This document shows positions 17,313 through 25,753 of a stretch of 64,000 nt of DNA, in pieces; positions within the stretch are counted from its first letter, which is position 1; every line of letters begins with the position of its first letter. The stretch is taken from positions 1-64,000 of the forward strand of contig CAYUCC010000021.1 of NCBI GenBank assembly GCA_964443225.1, written 5' to 3'. This DNA is from SSC4 sp964443225. Its GTDB lineage: Bacteria; Chloroflexota; Anaerolineae; SSC4; Amarolineaceae. Made by a program: the position numbers and the translations under genes. Below the pieces are notes generated by a model. That model was given only the letters and a program-made list of their open reading frames with translations. It did no database searches and had not been told where the DNA came from.

Positions 17313-18545
17313 GTGAAACGTTCAACCTCGATCATGACCGCCGTCACCATTTTGACCCTGCTGGTGACTCTCTTCACCGTGACGGGTGCCGCGGCCGCGC
17401 CCGACGATCCGCCGTGGACCAACAGCACCGTACTGCCGGCACTGGAAGTGGCACGCTTCGATACCGAGGTCCACAACGGCAAGATGTACATGTTGGGTTA
17501 TCGTGCCGGGACCGCTGGCACGACAGATGGCAGCGTTTGGGTGTTGGACCTGGCCACCCAGGTCTGGTCAGACACCGGTGTCGACATGCCGGTGCCGGTT
17601 TCCAACTACTCGATTGCCAAGCTGACCGATGCCAATGGGGTCGGTCTCTACGTGTTTGGTGGGCGCGACAGTGCCGGCGCCTGCACGACGACGGTGCAGG
17701 TCTATTACCCGGACACGAACACGACGGCCACACTCGCCACCGACCTGTGGGCGGGTCAGGTTAACGGTGCGATCGTATTCCCAGGTGCTGTGGAGGTTGT
17801 CGGCAACAAAGCCTATGCCTGGGGTGGCTTCTGCGGTGGCACTACCGCCCCATTTGTCGGCAGTGATACTTATATCTTCGACCCGGCGGCCGCGGCGGGC
17901 AGCCGTTGGACGGCTGGACCTGCCCTGCCGATAGGGACTGCCTATTCAGCATCGGCGGTGCTCGACGGTCTCGTCTATTCCATCGGCGGTGACACGTTCG
18001 ATGGTGCCAGCCTGATTGCACTGCCCGATGTGTATGCGCTCGATCCTGCCAACCTGGGAGCGGGCTGGGTGGCCAAGGCCAGCGTACCTGCACCGTCCAC
18101 GGCGGTACCAGGCTGCGGTGAGACCCGCGCCTTTGGCTTCGACACGACCTCCGGCTGGTCTCTGGCCGGGCAGATCGTGCTGGCGGGCTGTGGCCAGTGG
18201 CCCGACCCATACCCGGACAGCTTCCTGTATACGGCTGCCTCGAACAGCTGGACCACCTTCGCCAACACCAACGTGGCCCGCCGCAACGGTGCCGGCGCCT
18301 TCATTATCGACCCCAGTGGCCTGACCGGCCGCATGTGGATCGGTGGTGGTTACATTCCTGGTGGTACCAACCTGGGTACTGACAGCACCGAAACCTATGA
18401 CGTCACCCGCCAGCCACCCACCGCCGTGACCCTCGAGGAGTTCAGCACCGGCCCATCGGGCAACCTGGCGCTGGTCCTCGGCCTGGGCGCTGCCTTGATC
18501 GTGCTGCTGGGTGTGGCCCTGCGCGGCATCCGCCCGCACGCCTGA
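17313..18545 (+). CDS. secreted Kelch-repeat protein with C-terminal membrane anchor
   Basis: The 410-residue protein starts at GTG 17313 with AAGGAG 8 bases upstream. A signal peptide (MKRSTSIMTAVTILTLLVTL...GAAAA) is followed by Kelch-type blades with VYVFGG/YVFGGRD and VYSIGGDTFDGA motifs, which build a beta-propeller. A C-terminal hydrophobic helix (NLALVLGLGAALIVLLGVAL) followed by RGIRPHA would anchor it with the propeller outside, like cell-wall-sorted proteins without an LPXTG motif. No enzymatic residues are obvious; adhesion or glycan binding is possible. Confidence 0.82.
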   Translation: MKRSTSIMTAVTILTLLVTLFTVTGAAAAPDDPPWTNSTVLPALEVARFDTEVHNGKMYMLGYRAGTAGTTDGSVWVLDLATQVWSDTGVDMPVPVSNYSIAKLTDANGVGLYVFGGRDSAGACTTTVQVYYPDTNTTATLATDLWAGQVNGAIVFPGAVEVVGNKAYAWGGFCGGTTAPFVGSDTYIFDPAAAAGSRWTAGPALPIGTAYSASAVLDGLVYSIGGDTFDGASLIALPDVYALDPANLGAGWVAKASVPAPSTAVPGCGETRAFGFDTTSGWSLAGQIVLAGCGQWPDPYPDSFLYTAASNSWTTFANTNVARRNGAGAFIIDPSGLTGRMWIGGGYIPGGTNLGTDSTETYDVTRQPPTAVTLEEFSTGPSGNLALVLGLGAALIVLLGVALRGIRPHA

Positions 18546-18606
18546 TCGCCTCGCTGCACCAGCCGCCACGACGCATGGTCCTGGGCGGGACACCATGCGC
18601 AAACAA

Positions 18607-18639
18607 GAGGCCCGGTTTCTACATACGAAACCGGGCCTC
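18607..18639. terminator. perfect 13-bp hairpin after the Kelch gene
   Basis: Arms GAGGCCCGGTTTC (18607-18619) and GAAACCGGGCCTC (18627-18639) flank a 7-nt loop, 61 bases after the Kelch stop. There is no strong T-run on either side, but stability and position support a transcript end. Confidence 0.65.
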
Positions 18640-18966
18640 CTGTGTTGAGCGCAGACATGCCGTCGACGAATCTGCCACTGCATGATGCCTGGCGCACGCA
18701 AACACCTATCATTGGTAGGTCATTCCTCTGGCTCCCACCAGTGGGCATCTGCTGTTTCGTAGACGACCATCGTTTCACGCAGATCGGCCAGATACAGGGG
18801 ATCTGTTCCCCAAATCCGTTCAATCCGCTCCCCGAATCCGTTGACAGCAATCCGCTCCCCCTACTCCGTACCCCCAAACTTGGTAAAACCGCCGTCATCG
18901 GCTAAAATAACCCTCACCGCGTGTGCCGCTCGGTGTATGCGCGCAAACCCGTTCGCGCGTGACATA
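18640..18966. other. intergenic stretch with CCGCTCCCC words, no gene seen
   Basis: This 327-bp segment between the hairpin and the MITE copy contains near repeats AATCCGCTCCCC and AATCCGTTCAATCCG around 18812-18862, followed by CCCTACTCCGTACCCCC (the ACTCCGTACTCC dispersed word also seen at 40809, 43920 and 60712). Open frames here lack coding character. Confidence 0.4.
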
Positions 18967-19046
18967 AGGGCTTGTCAAAGAATAACTTCCTGCAAAATGG
19001 CCGGAATTCGTCGCAAAGCACGGTAGGTTATTCTTTTACAGGCCCT
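18967..19046. mobile_element. MITE-like element, copy 2 (80 bp)
   Basis: Terminal inverted repeats AGGGCTTGTCAAAGAATAAC and GTTATTCTTTTACAGGCCCT bracket the conserved core TTCCTGCAAAATGGCCGGAA. The right half reads back as an imperfect extension of the same palindrome. It ends 17 bases before the next gene start, so it may carry that gene's promoter or shape its leader. Confidence 0.88.
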
Positions 19047-19063
19047 AACCTGACGAAGGCAAC

Positions 19064-20305
19064 ATGTTCGCTCTAGCATCGTTACCTCCCAGCGACCAGG
19101 CGCTCTTGATGGGCGTACGCCCGCCGCCCCGAGATCCAGCCGTTTGGCACCAGCTGACGCCGCATGACTGGAATGCCCTGGTTGGGCGCGCCCTGGCGTG
19201 TAACCTGGCGCCGCTGTTGTTCTACAACCTGCGCCACGACGGCCTGCTCGATCACGTCCCAGCCGCGTCCCGTGAGTGCCTCTCTGCCGAGTACTACGCC
19301 TCGGTCCGCCGCCATCTGCTCTTCGAAGCCGAACTCGAACTGGTCCTGGTCGCTCTGCGCCAGCGTGGAATCACCCCCGTGCTGTTGAAGGGGATCGTGC
19401 TCGCCGAAACGACTTATCCCGATACGGGCCTGCGTCCCATGGCCGATGTCGACCTCTTGGTCCAGCACAGCGACCTGGACAACGTTGCGGCCGTTCTGCA
19501 CCCACTGGGCTTTCGGGGAGCCGATGGGAGTGAGACGGTCGGTGATTTTTTCAACGGCGAGCTCTCGTTTGCCAAAGGTGCCCACCAGGAAACACTCACC
19601 CTCGAGTTTCACCAGGACCTGGTCCACAGCTGGAACTTCACCGCCCCGCTGGCGCTCGATACGGCACGTTTCTGGCAGCGTGCACGCCCGCTGGAGATCG
19701 CCGGTCAGCCCGTCAAACAGCTGGCGCTCGAAGATATGCTGCTGCACCTCTGCCTGCACCGCGCGATGCACCATGGGTTTACCGGCCTCCCGGGCTACCT
19801 GGACATCACCTGGACCATCCACCGCTGGCGTGACCAGATCGACTGGCCGGCGCTGACCAAACGCGCCCACGAACTGCAGGCCAGCACCGCCATCTTCGTG
19901 GCCCTGCAGCTGGCGCACGACCTGCTTGGTGCCAATGTACCGGCCGCCGTGCGCACCGCCCTGGCACCAGCCGCCTGGCGCCAGCAGCTGCTCAGCCGCC
20001 TGGTCGATCTCAATCTGATCATGACCGTCGACGTGACACCGTCCCAGGAAGACACCGGGCGGGTGCTCAACGTGGCGATCATCGATTCACCGCACGCGGC
20101 CGGACGCTGGATCCGCCTGCGGCTTTTCCCCGGTGTTCCCTGGCAGAAGACCAACTATGCACTGGACAGCGACCTGGCTGCCTACCTGTACGCCTTCTTC
20201 GTGCATCCCCTCCGCATCCTCGGTGGTTTTGCCGCGCGCGCCGGCCGCCTGGCGCTGCGGGCCAAACCCTGGGGCCAACCACGTTCATCCCACGAAAACA
20301 TATAA
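19064..20305 (+). CDS. nucleotidyltransferase-fold family protein (NTP_transf_5-like)
   Basis: This 413-residue cytosolic protein matches the uncharacterised nucleotidyltransferase family PF14907: VLLKGIVLAETTYPDTGLRP followed by MADVDLLVQHSDLDN (metal-binding Asp pair of the polymerase-beta fold) near residues 106-140. A His-rich helix LHLCLHRAMHHGF follows, as in that family. Members often lie in glycan or peptide-modification loci, but the substrate is unknown. It starts 17 bp after the MITE copy; the ATG at 19064 lacks a strong ribosome-binding site. Confidence 0.75.
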   Translation: MFALASLPPSDQALLMGVRPPPRDPAVWHQLTPHDWNALVGRALACNLAPLLFYNLRHDGLLDHVPAASRECLSAEYYASVRRHLLFEAELELVLVALRQRGITPVLLKGIVLAETTYPDTGLRPMADVDLLVQHSDLDNVAAVLHPLGFRGADGSETVGDFFNGELSFAKGAHQETLTLEFHQDLVHSWNFTAPLALDTARFWQRARPLEIAGQPVKQLALEDMLLHLCLHRAMHHGFTGLPGYLDITWTIHRWRDQIDWPALTKRAHELQASTAIFVALQLAHDLLGANVPAAVRTALAPAAWRQQLLSRLVDLNLIMTVDVTPSQEDTGRVLNVAIIDSPHAAGRWIRLRLFPGVPWQKTNYALDSDLAAYLYAFFVHPLRILGGFAARAGRLALRAKPWGQPRSSHENI

Positions 20306-20325
20306 TCTTTTTCGTCGCCGGTAAC

Positions 20326-20354
20326 TTGACGTATGGTCCTGAAACAGGTATCAT
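20326..20354 (+). promoter_or_regulatory. sigma-70-type promoter of the asd operon
   Basis: TTGACG (20326-20331) and TATCAT (20349-20354) are spaced by 17 bp, predicting a start near 20361 and a leader of about 85 nt to the asd ATG. The leader has a partly paired GCAGTCC/GGACTGC segment (about 20395-20413) followed by eight A residues. It does not resemble a lysine riboswitch. Confidence 0.65.
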
Positions 20355-20444
20355 ACGGCGGCGTTACGGGAAACGATGCCTGGCGCAGTCCGGGCGTTGG
20401 CCCCTGGGACTGCAAAAAAAACAATCACGAGTTGAAGCAACGGG

Positions 20445-21605
20445 ATGAACATGGCAAACGATTCGTCGAACTCGCATGGACCGCAGGCGGCAAAGATTCG
20501 TGTGGGTGTTCTCGGTGCCACGGGCGCCGTGGGCCAGCGTTTCGTGAGTCTCCTGGCTGACCACCCGTGGTTCGATCTGCGGGTACTGGCCGCATCGGGC
20601 CGCTCGGCGGGCCGGCGTTACGCCGATGCCTGTCACTGGTACCTGGACGAACCGATGCCAGAGGCCGTGCGTGACAGGTTGCTGCAGCACGGTGAACCAG
20701 GCATCGATTGTGAAATCCTCTTTTCAGCCGTGCCCAACAGCATGGCCGGCCCACTCGAAGAACAGATGGCGGCTGCGGGCTATGCAATCTTTTCCAACGC
20801 CGGCTCACACCGGCGCGGCCGCGATGTGCCGCTGCTGATTCCCGAAGTCAATCCCGACCATACGGCACTCGTCGAACACCAGCGCGCACAGCGGGGCTGG
20901 CGCGGCTTCATCGTGACCAATCCCAACTGCACGGCCACCCACCTGACCTGTGCCCTCAAGCCGCTGCACGACGCATTTGGGCTGCGCCGCGTCTTCGTCG
21001 TGTCGATGCAGGCCGTATCGGGGGCGGGCTACCCCGGTATCTCGGCGTTGGACATCATCGACAACGTGATTCCGTATATTTCCAACGAAGAAGACAAAGT
21101 CGTATCCGAACCGTGCAAGATGCTCGGTGTCTATCGGGGCGACCACATCGAAGAGATCAGCCTGCGCATCAGCGCACACTGCAACCGCGTGCAGACCCGA
21201 GACGCCCACCTGGAGTGTGTGTCGGTGGAGTTGACACGGGCGGCAGATGCCGCTGAAGTCCGGGCGGCATGGGAAGGCTTCCAGGGACTGCCGCAGCGCC
21301 TGGGGCTGCCGTCGGCGCCGGCCCGCTTCATCGAGGTGCGCGCCGAAGCCGATCGCCCGCAGCCGCGGCGTGACCGCCACGCCGGTCACGGCATGACCAC
21401 ATCGATCGGTCGTTTGCGTGCGTGCGAGCTGCTCGATTACAAATTCGTCCTCCTCGGCCACAATACGATTCGTGGGGCCGCCGGTGGATCGATACTCAAC
21501 GCCGAGTTGATGGTGGCGCAGGGTTATTTCGGCGCACGCGCCGTGGCCGCCTCAACCCAGGCCGCCCTGGCAGCCAACCAGCTGCCGTTGTGGCCCCGCA
21601 CATAA
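20445..21605 (+). CDS. asd: aspartate-semialdehyde dehydrogenase
   Basis: This 386-residue enzyme reduces aspartyl phosphate to aspartate semialdehyde with NADPH, a branch point to lysine, threonine and methionine. NADP-binding GVLGATGAVGQRF lies at 21-33 and nucleophile Cys162 in TNPNCTATHL. QAVSGAGYPGISALDIIDNVIPYI and the EEDKVVSEPCKMLG segment are characteristic of the archaeal/fungal-type enzyme rather than the E. coli type. An ATG two codons after the chosen start is an alternative. It is followed 21 bp later by a HAD-like gene with its own GGGAGG site. Confidence 0.92.
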   Translation: MNMANDSSNSHGPQAAKIRVGVLGATGAVGQRFVSLLADHPWFDLRVLAASGRSAGRRYADACHWYLDEPMPEAVRDRLLQHGEPGIDCEILFSAVPNSMAGPLEEQMAAAGYAIFSNAGSHRRGRDVPLLIPEVNPDHTALVEHQRAQRGWRGFIVTNPNCTATHLTCALKPLHDAFGLRRVFVVSMQAVSGAGYPGISALDIIDNVIPYISNEEDKVVSEPCKMLGVYRGDHIEEISLRISAHCNRVQTRDAHLECVSVELTRAADAAEVRAAWEGFQGLPQRLGLPSAPARFIEVRAEADRPQPRRDRHAGHGMTTSIGRLRACELLDYKFVLLGHNTIRGAAGGSILNAELMVAQGYFGARAVAASTQAALAANQLPLWPRT

Positions 21606-21626
21606 CGTTCGACAGGGAGGCAGTGG

Positions 21627-22787
21627 ATGCAACTGTTTGGAACTATGACGCTTGCGGACGTGACCGGCAACCTGGTCGTGTACCGCAACCTGAATGCGCA
21701 GGACCGGCGCATTCCCCCGCTGCGGTCAGCGTGGCAGGAGATGGACCTGCCCTCGCGGCGCATTCCGCGCAAACACGAACTGGATTACGCACGGGCGGCC
21801 GCCTGGATCATCGAACGCGTCTGTGAGGTGACTCACGCACGGGGTAATGTCGACGAGTTGATCTTCCTGGGTGATACCGCCCTGGCGGACGGCAACGCTT
21901 TCCGCAACATTGCCAAGATCGGCCGCTGGCCCGGCTGGGCATTCATTGGGTCGGGCGTGGACGAAGGCAAAACCGGCCCGACGACCATGCAGCAGGAACC
22001 GGACAACGTGACCATTGCTGGCCGCTGGAATGCCCTGGCGCCGTGGGTGCGCACGATCCTGGATGAGGGTGCGCGGCTCGATGACCGTACCGCGATCGTG
22101 ATCGACATGGACAAAACCTTCATTGGCGCGCGCGGCCGCAACAGCAAGGTGATCGACGAAGCGCGCCTGGCAGGCCTGCGTACGACGATGCACGAGCTGT
22201 TGGGCTCACAGTTCAACCAGGACGCGTTCGAGGACGTGTACTTCGAGCTCAACCAGCCTCAGTACCACGCCTTCACCGCTGATAATCAGGACTACCTGGC
22301 CTACGTCTGTTTGATCGTTAGCTCAGGCGTCATCTCGCGCGCAGCGCTGCAGGAATGCCTGATCGATGAGATGGGTATGACCTTCCCGCAGTTCGTGCGC
22401 TGGGCCGACATGCGCCTGGCAGCGGCCAATCAACCGGAGCTGGCCGATATTCATTACAGCTTCTACAAGCTGATGGAAAGTGACGATCCCACGCCGTTCA
22501 AAACCTTCCGCCGGCGCGAGTACCTGGCAACCCTCGCCCGTATGAACAGCGTGGCCGATGACGCGCCGCCGGCAGAGCACCTGGCCAACGAGATCTGTAT
22601 CACCAACGAGATCGTGGAAATCAGCCGCTGGTTCCAACAGCGCGGTGCCGTGATCGTGGTGCTGTCCGACAAACCGGATGAGGCCTCTCTCCCCGAACCT
22701 GACCAGGAACGGGCCGGTTACGTGCCCCTGCACCACGCGCCCACGCACGTGGTGGGCCAGTCGATTGCGAGTGAGCTGCCCAAGTGA
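21627..22787 (+). CDS. HAD-superfamily-like protein of unknown function
   Basis: I do not recognise this 386-residue protein as a named family. A HAD motif I is clear: IVIDMDKTFIGARG with Asp160 and Asp162 near the middle, preceded by about 150 residues containing ELIFLGDTALADGNAF. A late VVLSDKPDEAS may supply the motif III/IV region. It has no membrane segments or signal peptide. It is cotranscribed with asd (21-bp gap) and ends with an imperfect GTGAG/CTCAC hairpin at 22784-22806. The N-terminal half is unlike common HAD caps, so substrate and even activity are open. Confidence 0.7.
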   Translation: MQLFGTMTLADVTGNLVVYRNLNAQDRRIPPLRSAWQEMDLPSRRIPRKHELDYARAAAWIIERVCEVTHARGNVDELIFLGDTALADGNAFRNIAKIGRWPGWAFIGSGVDEGKTGPTTMQQEPDNVTIAGRWNALAPWVRTILDEGARLDDRTAIVIDMDKTFIGARGRNSKVIDEARLAGLRTTMHELLGSQFNQDAFEDVYFELNQPQYHAFTADNQDYLAYVCLIVSSGVISRAALQECLIDEMGMTFPQFVRWADMRLAAANQPELADIHYSFYKLMESDDPTPFKTFRRREYLATLARMNSVADDAPPAEHLANEICITNEIVEISRWFQQRGAVIVVLSDKPDEASLPEPDQERAGYVPLHHAPTHVVGQSIASELPK

Positions 22788-22858
22788 GAACGTGCGGCAC
22801 GCTCACCTTACACGCGGTTCATTTCACCTGGCCTGTCTGGGATCGGACACCGTAGCAC

Positions 22859-24148
22859 ATGCCCACCATACGTCCATTCCGCGCCTGGCGTTATGCCATC
22901 ACCGCAGGTGACCTGGCCAATCTCCTCGTCCCACCGTACGACATCATCAGTCCGGCGGGACAGGATGTCTTTTATGCCCGCCATCCGCACAACCTGATCC
23001 GTCTCGAACTGGGGCGCGATGCGGCGGGTGATGGCGCAGCGACGAACCGTTATACACGGGCCGCCGCCAACCTGGCCGATTGGCGGGCGCAGGGGGTCGT
23101 CGTCCGTGACCACCTTCCCGCCTTCTACGTATACCAGCAGACGTTCACTTTACCGGGTTCATCCGAAACCCTGACGCGCACCGGTCTGCTGGGCAGTCTG
23201 CAGCTGTCCCCCTGGGGAGAAGGAATCCGCCCCCACGAACGGACGTTTCCCAGCGCCAAGGCCGACCGCCTGGCGCTCCTGGAGCATACCCAGGTCGAAA
23301 CAGGCTCGATTTTTACCTTCTGCCGCGATCGGTCGCACACCTTCAGGCCGCTCCTGATGTCTCGCACGGCGCTGCCACCCACGGCGGCGTTTGTCGACGA
23401 TGCCGGCGTCGAACACCGCCTGTGGCACCTGGATGATCCTGTCCAGCTGCGTGGTTTGTCCACTGCCATCGGCCAGCAGACGTTGTACGTGGCCGATGGG
23501 CATCACCGCTACGAGACCGCCCTGAACTACCAGCGGCAGATGGGTGATGGCGGGGGCAGCCGGCCCTGGGACTACGTCCTGGTGTACATCACCGCGTTGG
23601 ACGATCCGGGACTGCGCATCCAGGCGGCCCATCGCTGCTTACACGACGTCCCCGGCCTCACACCGGCCGGCGCATTGGCCGCGTTGAACGGCCATTTTGA
23701 TTCCGAACGGGTACCCGATACCGGTCAGCTGCAGCAGCGCCTGGCCGCGGCTGCTCCGGGTGCCGGTTGGTTCGGCCTGCTGCTGCCCGGCACCACCGGC
23801 GGCTGGCTGCTGCGGCCGCGCCCCGGGCTGACACTGCCGGGTCACGTTCCCGCCGTGCTTGCCGACCTGGACGTCAACAAACTTCAGCAGTGGGTACTGC
23901 AGCCCTTGCTCGAAACGGTCACCCATGACCTGGCCGACAAACGTTTCATTGCCTACGATGCCGACGTCGCCCAGGTCATTCGGTCCGTCAGCGCCGGCAC
24001 GTACCAGGCCGGTTTGCTGCTGAACCCAACCACCCTCGAACAATTATGTGCCGTTGCCGACGCGGGTGCCGTCATGCCACAAAAAGCGACCTTTTTTTAT
24101 CCCAAACTGGCGTCGGGTATCGTGATGTACGACGTGGCGACGTTTTGA
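22859..24148 (+). CDS. DUF1015 family protein
   Basis: This 429-residue soluble protein matches DUF1015 from start to end: IRPFRAWRYAITAGDLANLLVPPYD at the N-terminus, QNLI/HNLIRLELG after it, and the defining YVADGHHRYETALNY near residue 205. The HHRY motif resembles ParB/sulfiredoxin-like nucleotide chemistry, but no biochemical role is established to my knowledge. Members are often near serine and C1 metabolism genes. It is probably part of the asd transcription unit (71-bp gap). Confidence 0.88.
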   Translation: MPTIRPFRAWRYAITAGDLANLLVPPYDIISPAGQDVFYARHPHNLIRLELGRDAAGDGAATNRYTRAAANLADWRAQGVVVRDHLPAFYVYQQTFTLPGSSETLTRTGLLGSLQLSPWGEGIRPHERTFPSAKADRLALLEHTQVETGSIFTFCRDRSHTFRPLLMSRTALPPTAAFVDDAGVEHRLWHLDDPVQLRGLSTAIGQQTLYVADGHHRYETALNYQRQMGDGGGSRPWDYVLVYITALDDPGLRIQAAHRCLHDVPGLTPAGALAALNGHFDSERVPDTGQLQQRLAAAAPGAGWFGLLLPGTTGGWLLRPRPGLTLPGHVPAVLADLDVNKLQQWVLQPLLETVTHDLADKRFIAYDADVAQVIRSVSAGTYQAGLLLNPTTLEQLCAVADAGAVMPQKATFFYPKLASGIVMYDVATF

Positions 24149-24160
24149 GCGGGCGCGGTG

Positions 24161-24889
24161 ATGACGCAGCGATGGATCGCGATGGGTGTGGTATATAAAC
24201 TTCTGTACCAGTTGAATCGTTACACCTTCAACGGCTGGCCATTGGACCGTTGGCTGATAGTTGGGTTGCTTGGATTGGGTATTCTGGCCGCGTTGGGGTG
24301 GTTGCCGGCGGGCCGATGGGCGTTGGCGGCTGTGGTGCTGGTTCTGGGAATCGGACTTGTCCTGCGGACCGTCGTGCGGCGACACGACTACGTACGGTTC
24401 AAAGTTGGCAACTTGCCCATGGCGAACCCTGCGCTGCCGTTGGCCGCATTGGAGCACGTACCGGTGTACGCAACCGGCCGGTTCGAGGTCAACGACGAAG
24501 CACGGCGTTTCAGCGCCCTGCCCGCCGAATACACAGCGTTTGCCGTGCGTGAGCACGCCATCCTGGCCCGCGTACAGCCCTCCCGTTTTCTGCTGGTGGG
24601 ACGCTGGCCAGAAGAACAGGTTGGCATGTGGTACATCTTTTTCCGGCCGCAGGCCATTCGGAGCGTTCGCCAGGGCAGTCTGGCCTTTGGCCGGCGGGTC
24701 GGACCTGCGCTGCGGATCGAAATCGAGGTGACAAAAAAGGCCGAAAACGGCCAAAGCTTACGGTCAGCTGCCAAAGATCGTGTGTATAATGACGTCGTGT
24801 ACCTGGTGTTCGATTCAACAAACGATTGCCAGCGCGTCTGGGCCAACCTGGCGGCCGACGCTCCGGCGAGTGCGTCAGCCGCAGCTTGA
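24161..24889 (+). CDS. membrane protein of unknown function
   Basis: About 242 residues with two adjacent transmembrane helices near residues 25-60 (WLIVGLLGLGILAALGWL and WALAAVVLVLGIGLVLRTVV), then a soluble C-terminal domain of about 170 residues with mixed beta/alpha character. No recognised domain. The start is uncertain: GTG at 24158 is directly followed by ATG at 24161, with no ribosome-binding site. It lies 12 bp after the DUF1015 gene, so it is probably translated from the same mRNA. Confidence 0.65.
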   Translation: MTQRWIAMGVVYKLLYQLNRYTFNGWPLDRWLIVGLLGLGILAALGWLPAGRWALAAVVLVLGIGLVLRTVVRRHDYVRFKVGNLPMANPALPLAALEHVPVYATGRFEVNDEARRFSALPAEYTAFAVREHAILARVQPSRFLLVGRWPEEQVGMWYIFFRPQAIRSVRQGSLAFGRRVGPALRIEIEVTKKAENGQSLRSAAKDRVYNDVVYLVFDSTNDCQRVWANLAADAPASASAAA

Positions 24890-24934
24890 CAACTGTAGCT
24901 TAACAATGGAATAACGATTATTGTATGAGGGATT
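24886..24934 (+). promoter_or_regulatory. possible promoter of the NYN gene
   Basis: A consensus TTGACA at 24886-24891 overlaps the stop codon of the membrane-protein gene. An AT-rich stretch with the palindrome AATAACGATTATT follows, but no clean -10 at 16-18 bp is present (closest AATAAC at 18). A weak GAGGG precedes the ATG at 24935. Confidence 0.35.
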
Positions 24935-25744
24935 ATGAATCACACGTATTATCAACCGCAAAATTCGAATCAGCCGTCGAACCATGGAAGACCCCCATTT
25001 TCGTCCGAGGAAACGCCGGCACACCGTGCCAACGGGACGGGACCGCGTCACGATCAGGCTGAAAGCAGCGACGTTGCCGTGTTCGTTGATTTCGAGAATA
25101 TTGTTTACTCGACACGCAACTGCCTGAATGTCAACCCCGATTTCGGTGTCCTGATGAACTGGTGTCGTCAGTTCGGGCGGGTGGTCATCGCGCGCGCCTA
25201 CGCCGACTGGCGCCGCCATGCGCCCACCGTCTCGTCGATCCTGCACAACCACGACATCGACCCGGTCTTTGTGCCCAGCTACCAGTACGGCCGCAGCGGT
25301 AACAACCACGGCTCGATCAAAAACAGCGTGGACATGCACCTGTGTGTCGATGCCATGCGCGTGCTGTACCGCTATCCGCACCTCGATACGTTCGTCCTGA
25401 TCAGTGGTGACCGCGATTTCATTCCACTCGTGCGGGCGCTGCGGATGGAAGGCAAAACCGTTTTTGGGATCGGTGTTGCGGACACGACGTCCAACTACCT
25501 GGGCCGCGCCGTTGACAATTTTGTCTTCTACCAGGAGCTGGTCGGCCGCCCGCTGCCGGCGCGTAACAGCGGTGTGACAGAGAGCACGCCCACCGTGCCA
25601 CCGGAAGAGGAGGTTGCAGCACCGCCAAACGACAGCGGGACGGAGCCGGTGGTGGTGCCGGAGCCGGCCGGACCTGCGCCCCAGGCGTACGATGACGGGT
25701 TGTGGGACAGTCTGTTGGACGATGACAACTCCGCCGCGGTATGA
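24935..25744 (+). CDS. NYN-domain protein (LabA/DUF88-type, PIN-like nuclease fold)
   Basis: This 269-residue protein has a disordered N-terminus (1-45), an NYN domain (46-205) and an acidic Pro/Glu-rich tail. Expected acidic residues are present: VFVDFENI with Asp52, Asp133 in KNSVDMHLCVDA, and ISGDRDFIPLV with Asp159 and Asp161. NYN proteins fold like PIN and FLAP nucleases and several cut RNA; cyanobacterial LabA is a regulatory relative. It lies 9 bp upstream of the sigma-54 activator gene, so the two are probably cotranscribed. Confidence 0.85.
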   Translation: MNHTYYQPQNSNQPSNHGRPPFSSEETPAHRANGTGPRHDQAESSDVAVFVDFENIVYSTRNCLNVNPDFGVLMNWCRQFGRVVIARAYADWRRHAPTVSSILHNHDIDPVFVPSYQYGRSGNNHGSIKNSVDMHLCVDAMRVLYRYPHLDTFVLISGDRDFIPLVRALRMEGKTVFGIGVADTTSNYLGRAVDNFVFYQELVGRPLPARNSGVTESTPTVPPEEEVAAPPNDSGTEPVVVPEPAGPAPQAYDDGLWDSLLDDDNSAAV

Positions 25745-25753
25745 ACCCGGATC

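Noticed and set aside
20355..20444. Possible lysine or SAM riboswitch before asd
   Set aside because: The leader of about 85 nt is too short and lacks the conserved cores; only one modest stem is seen.
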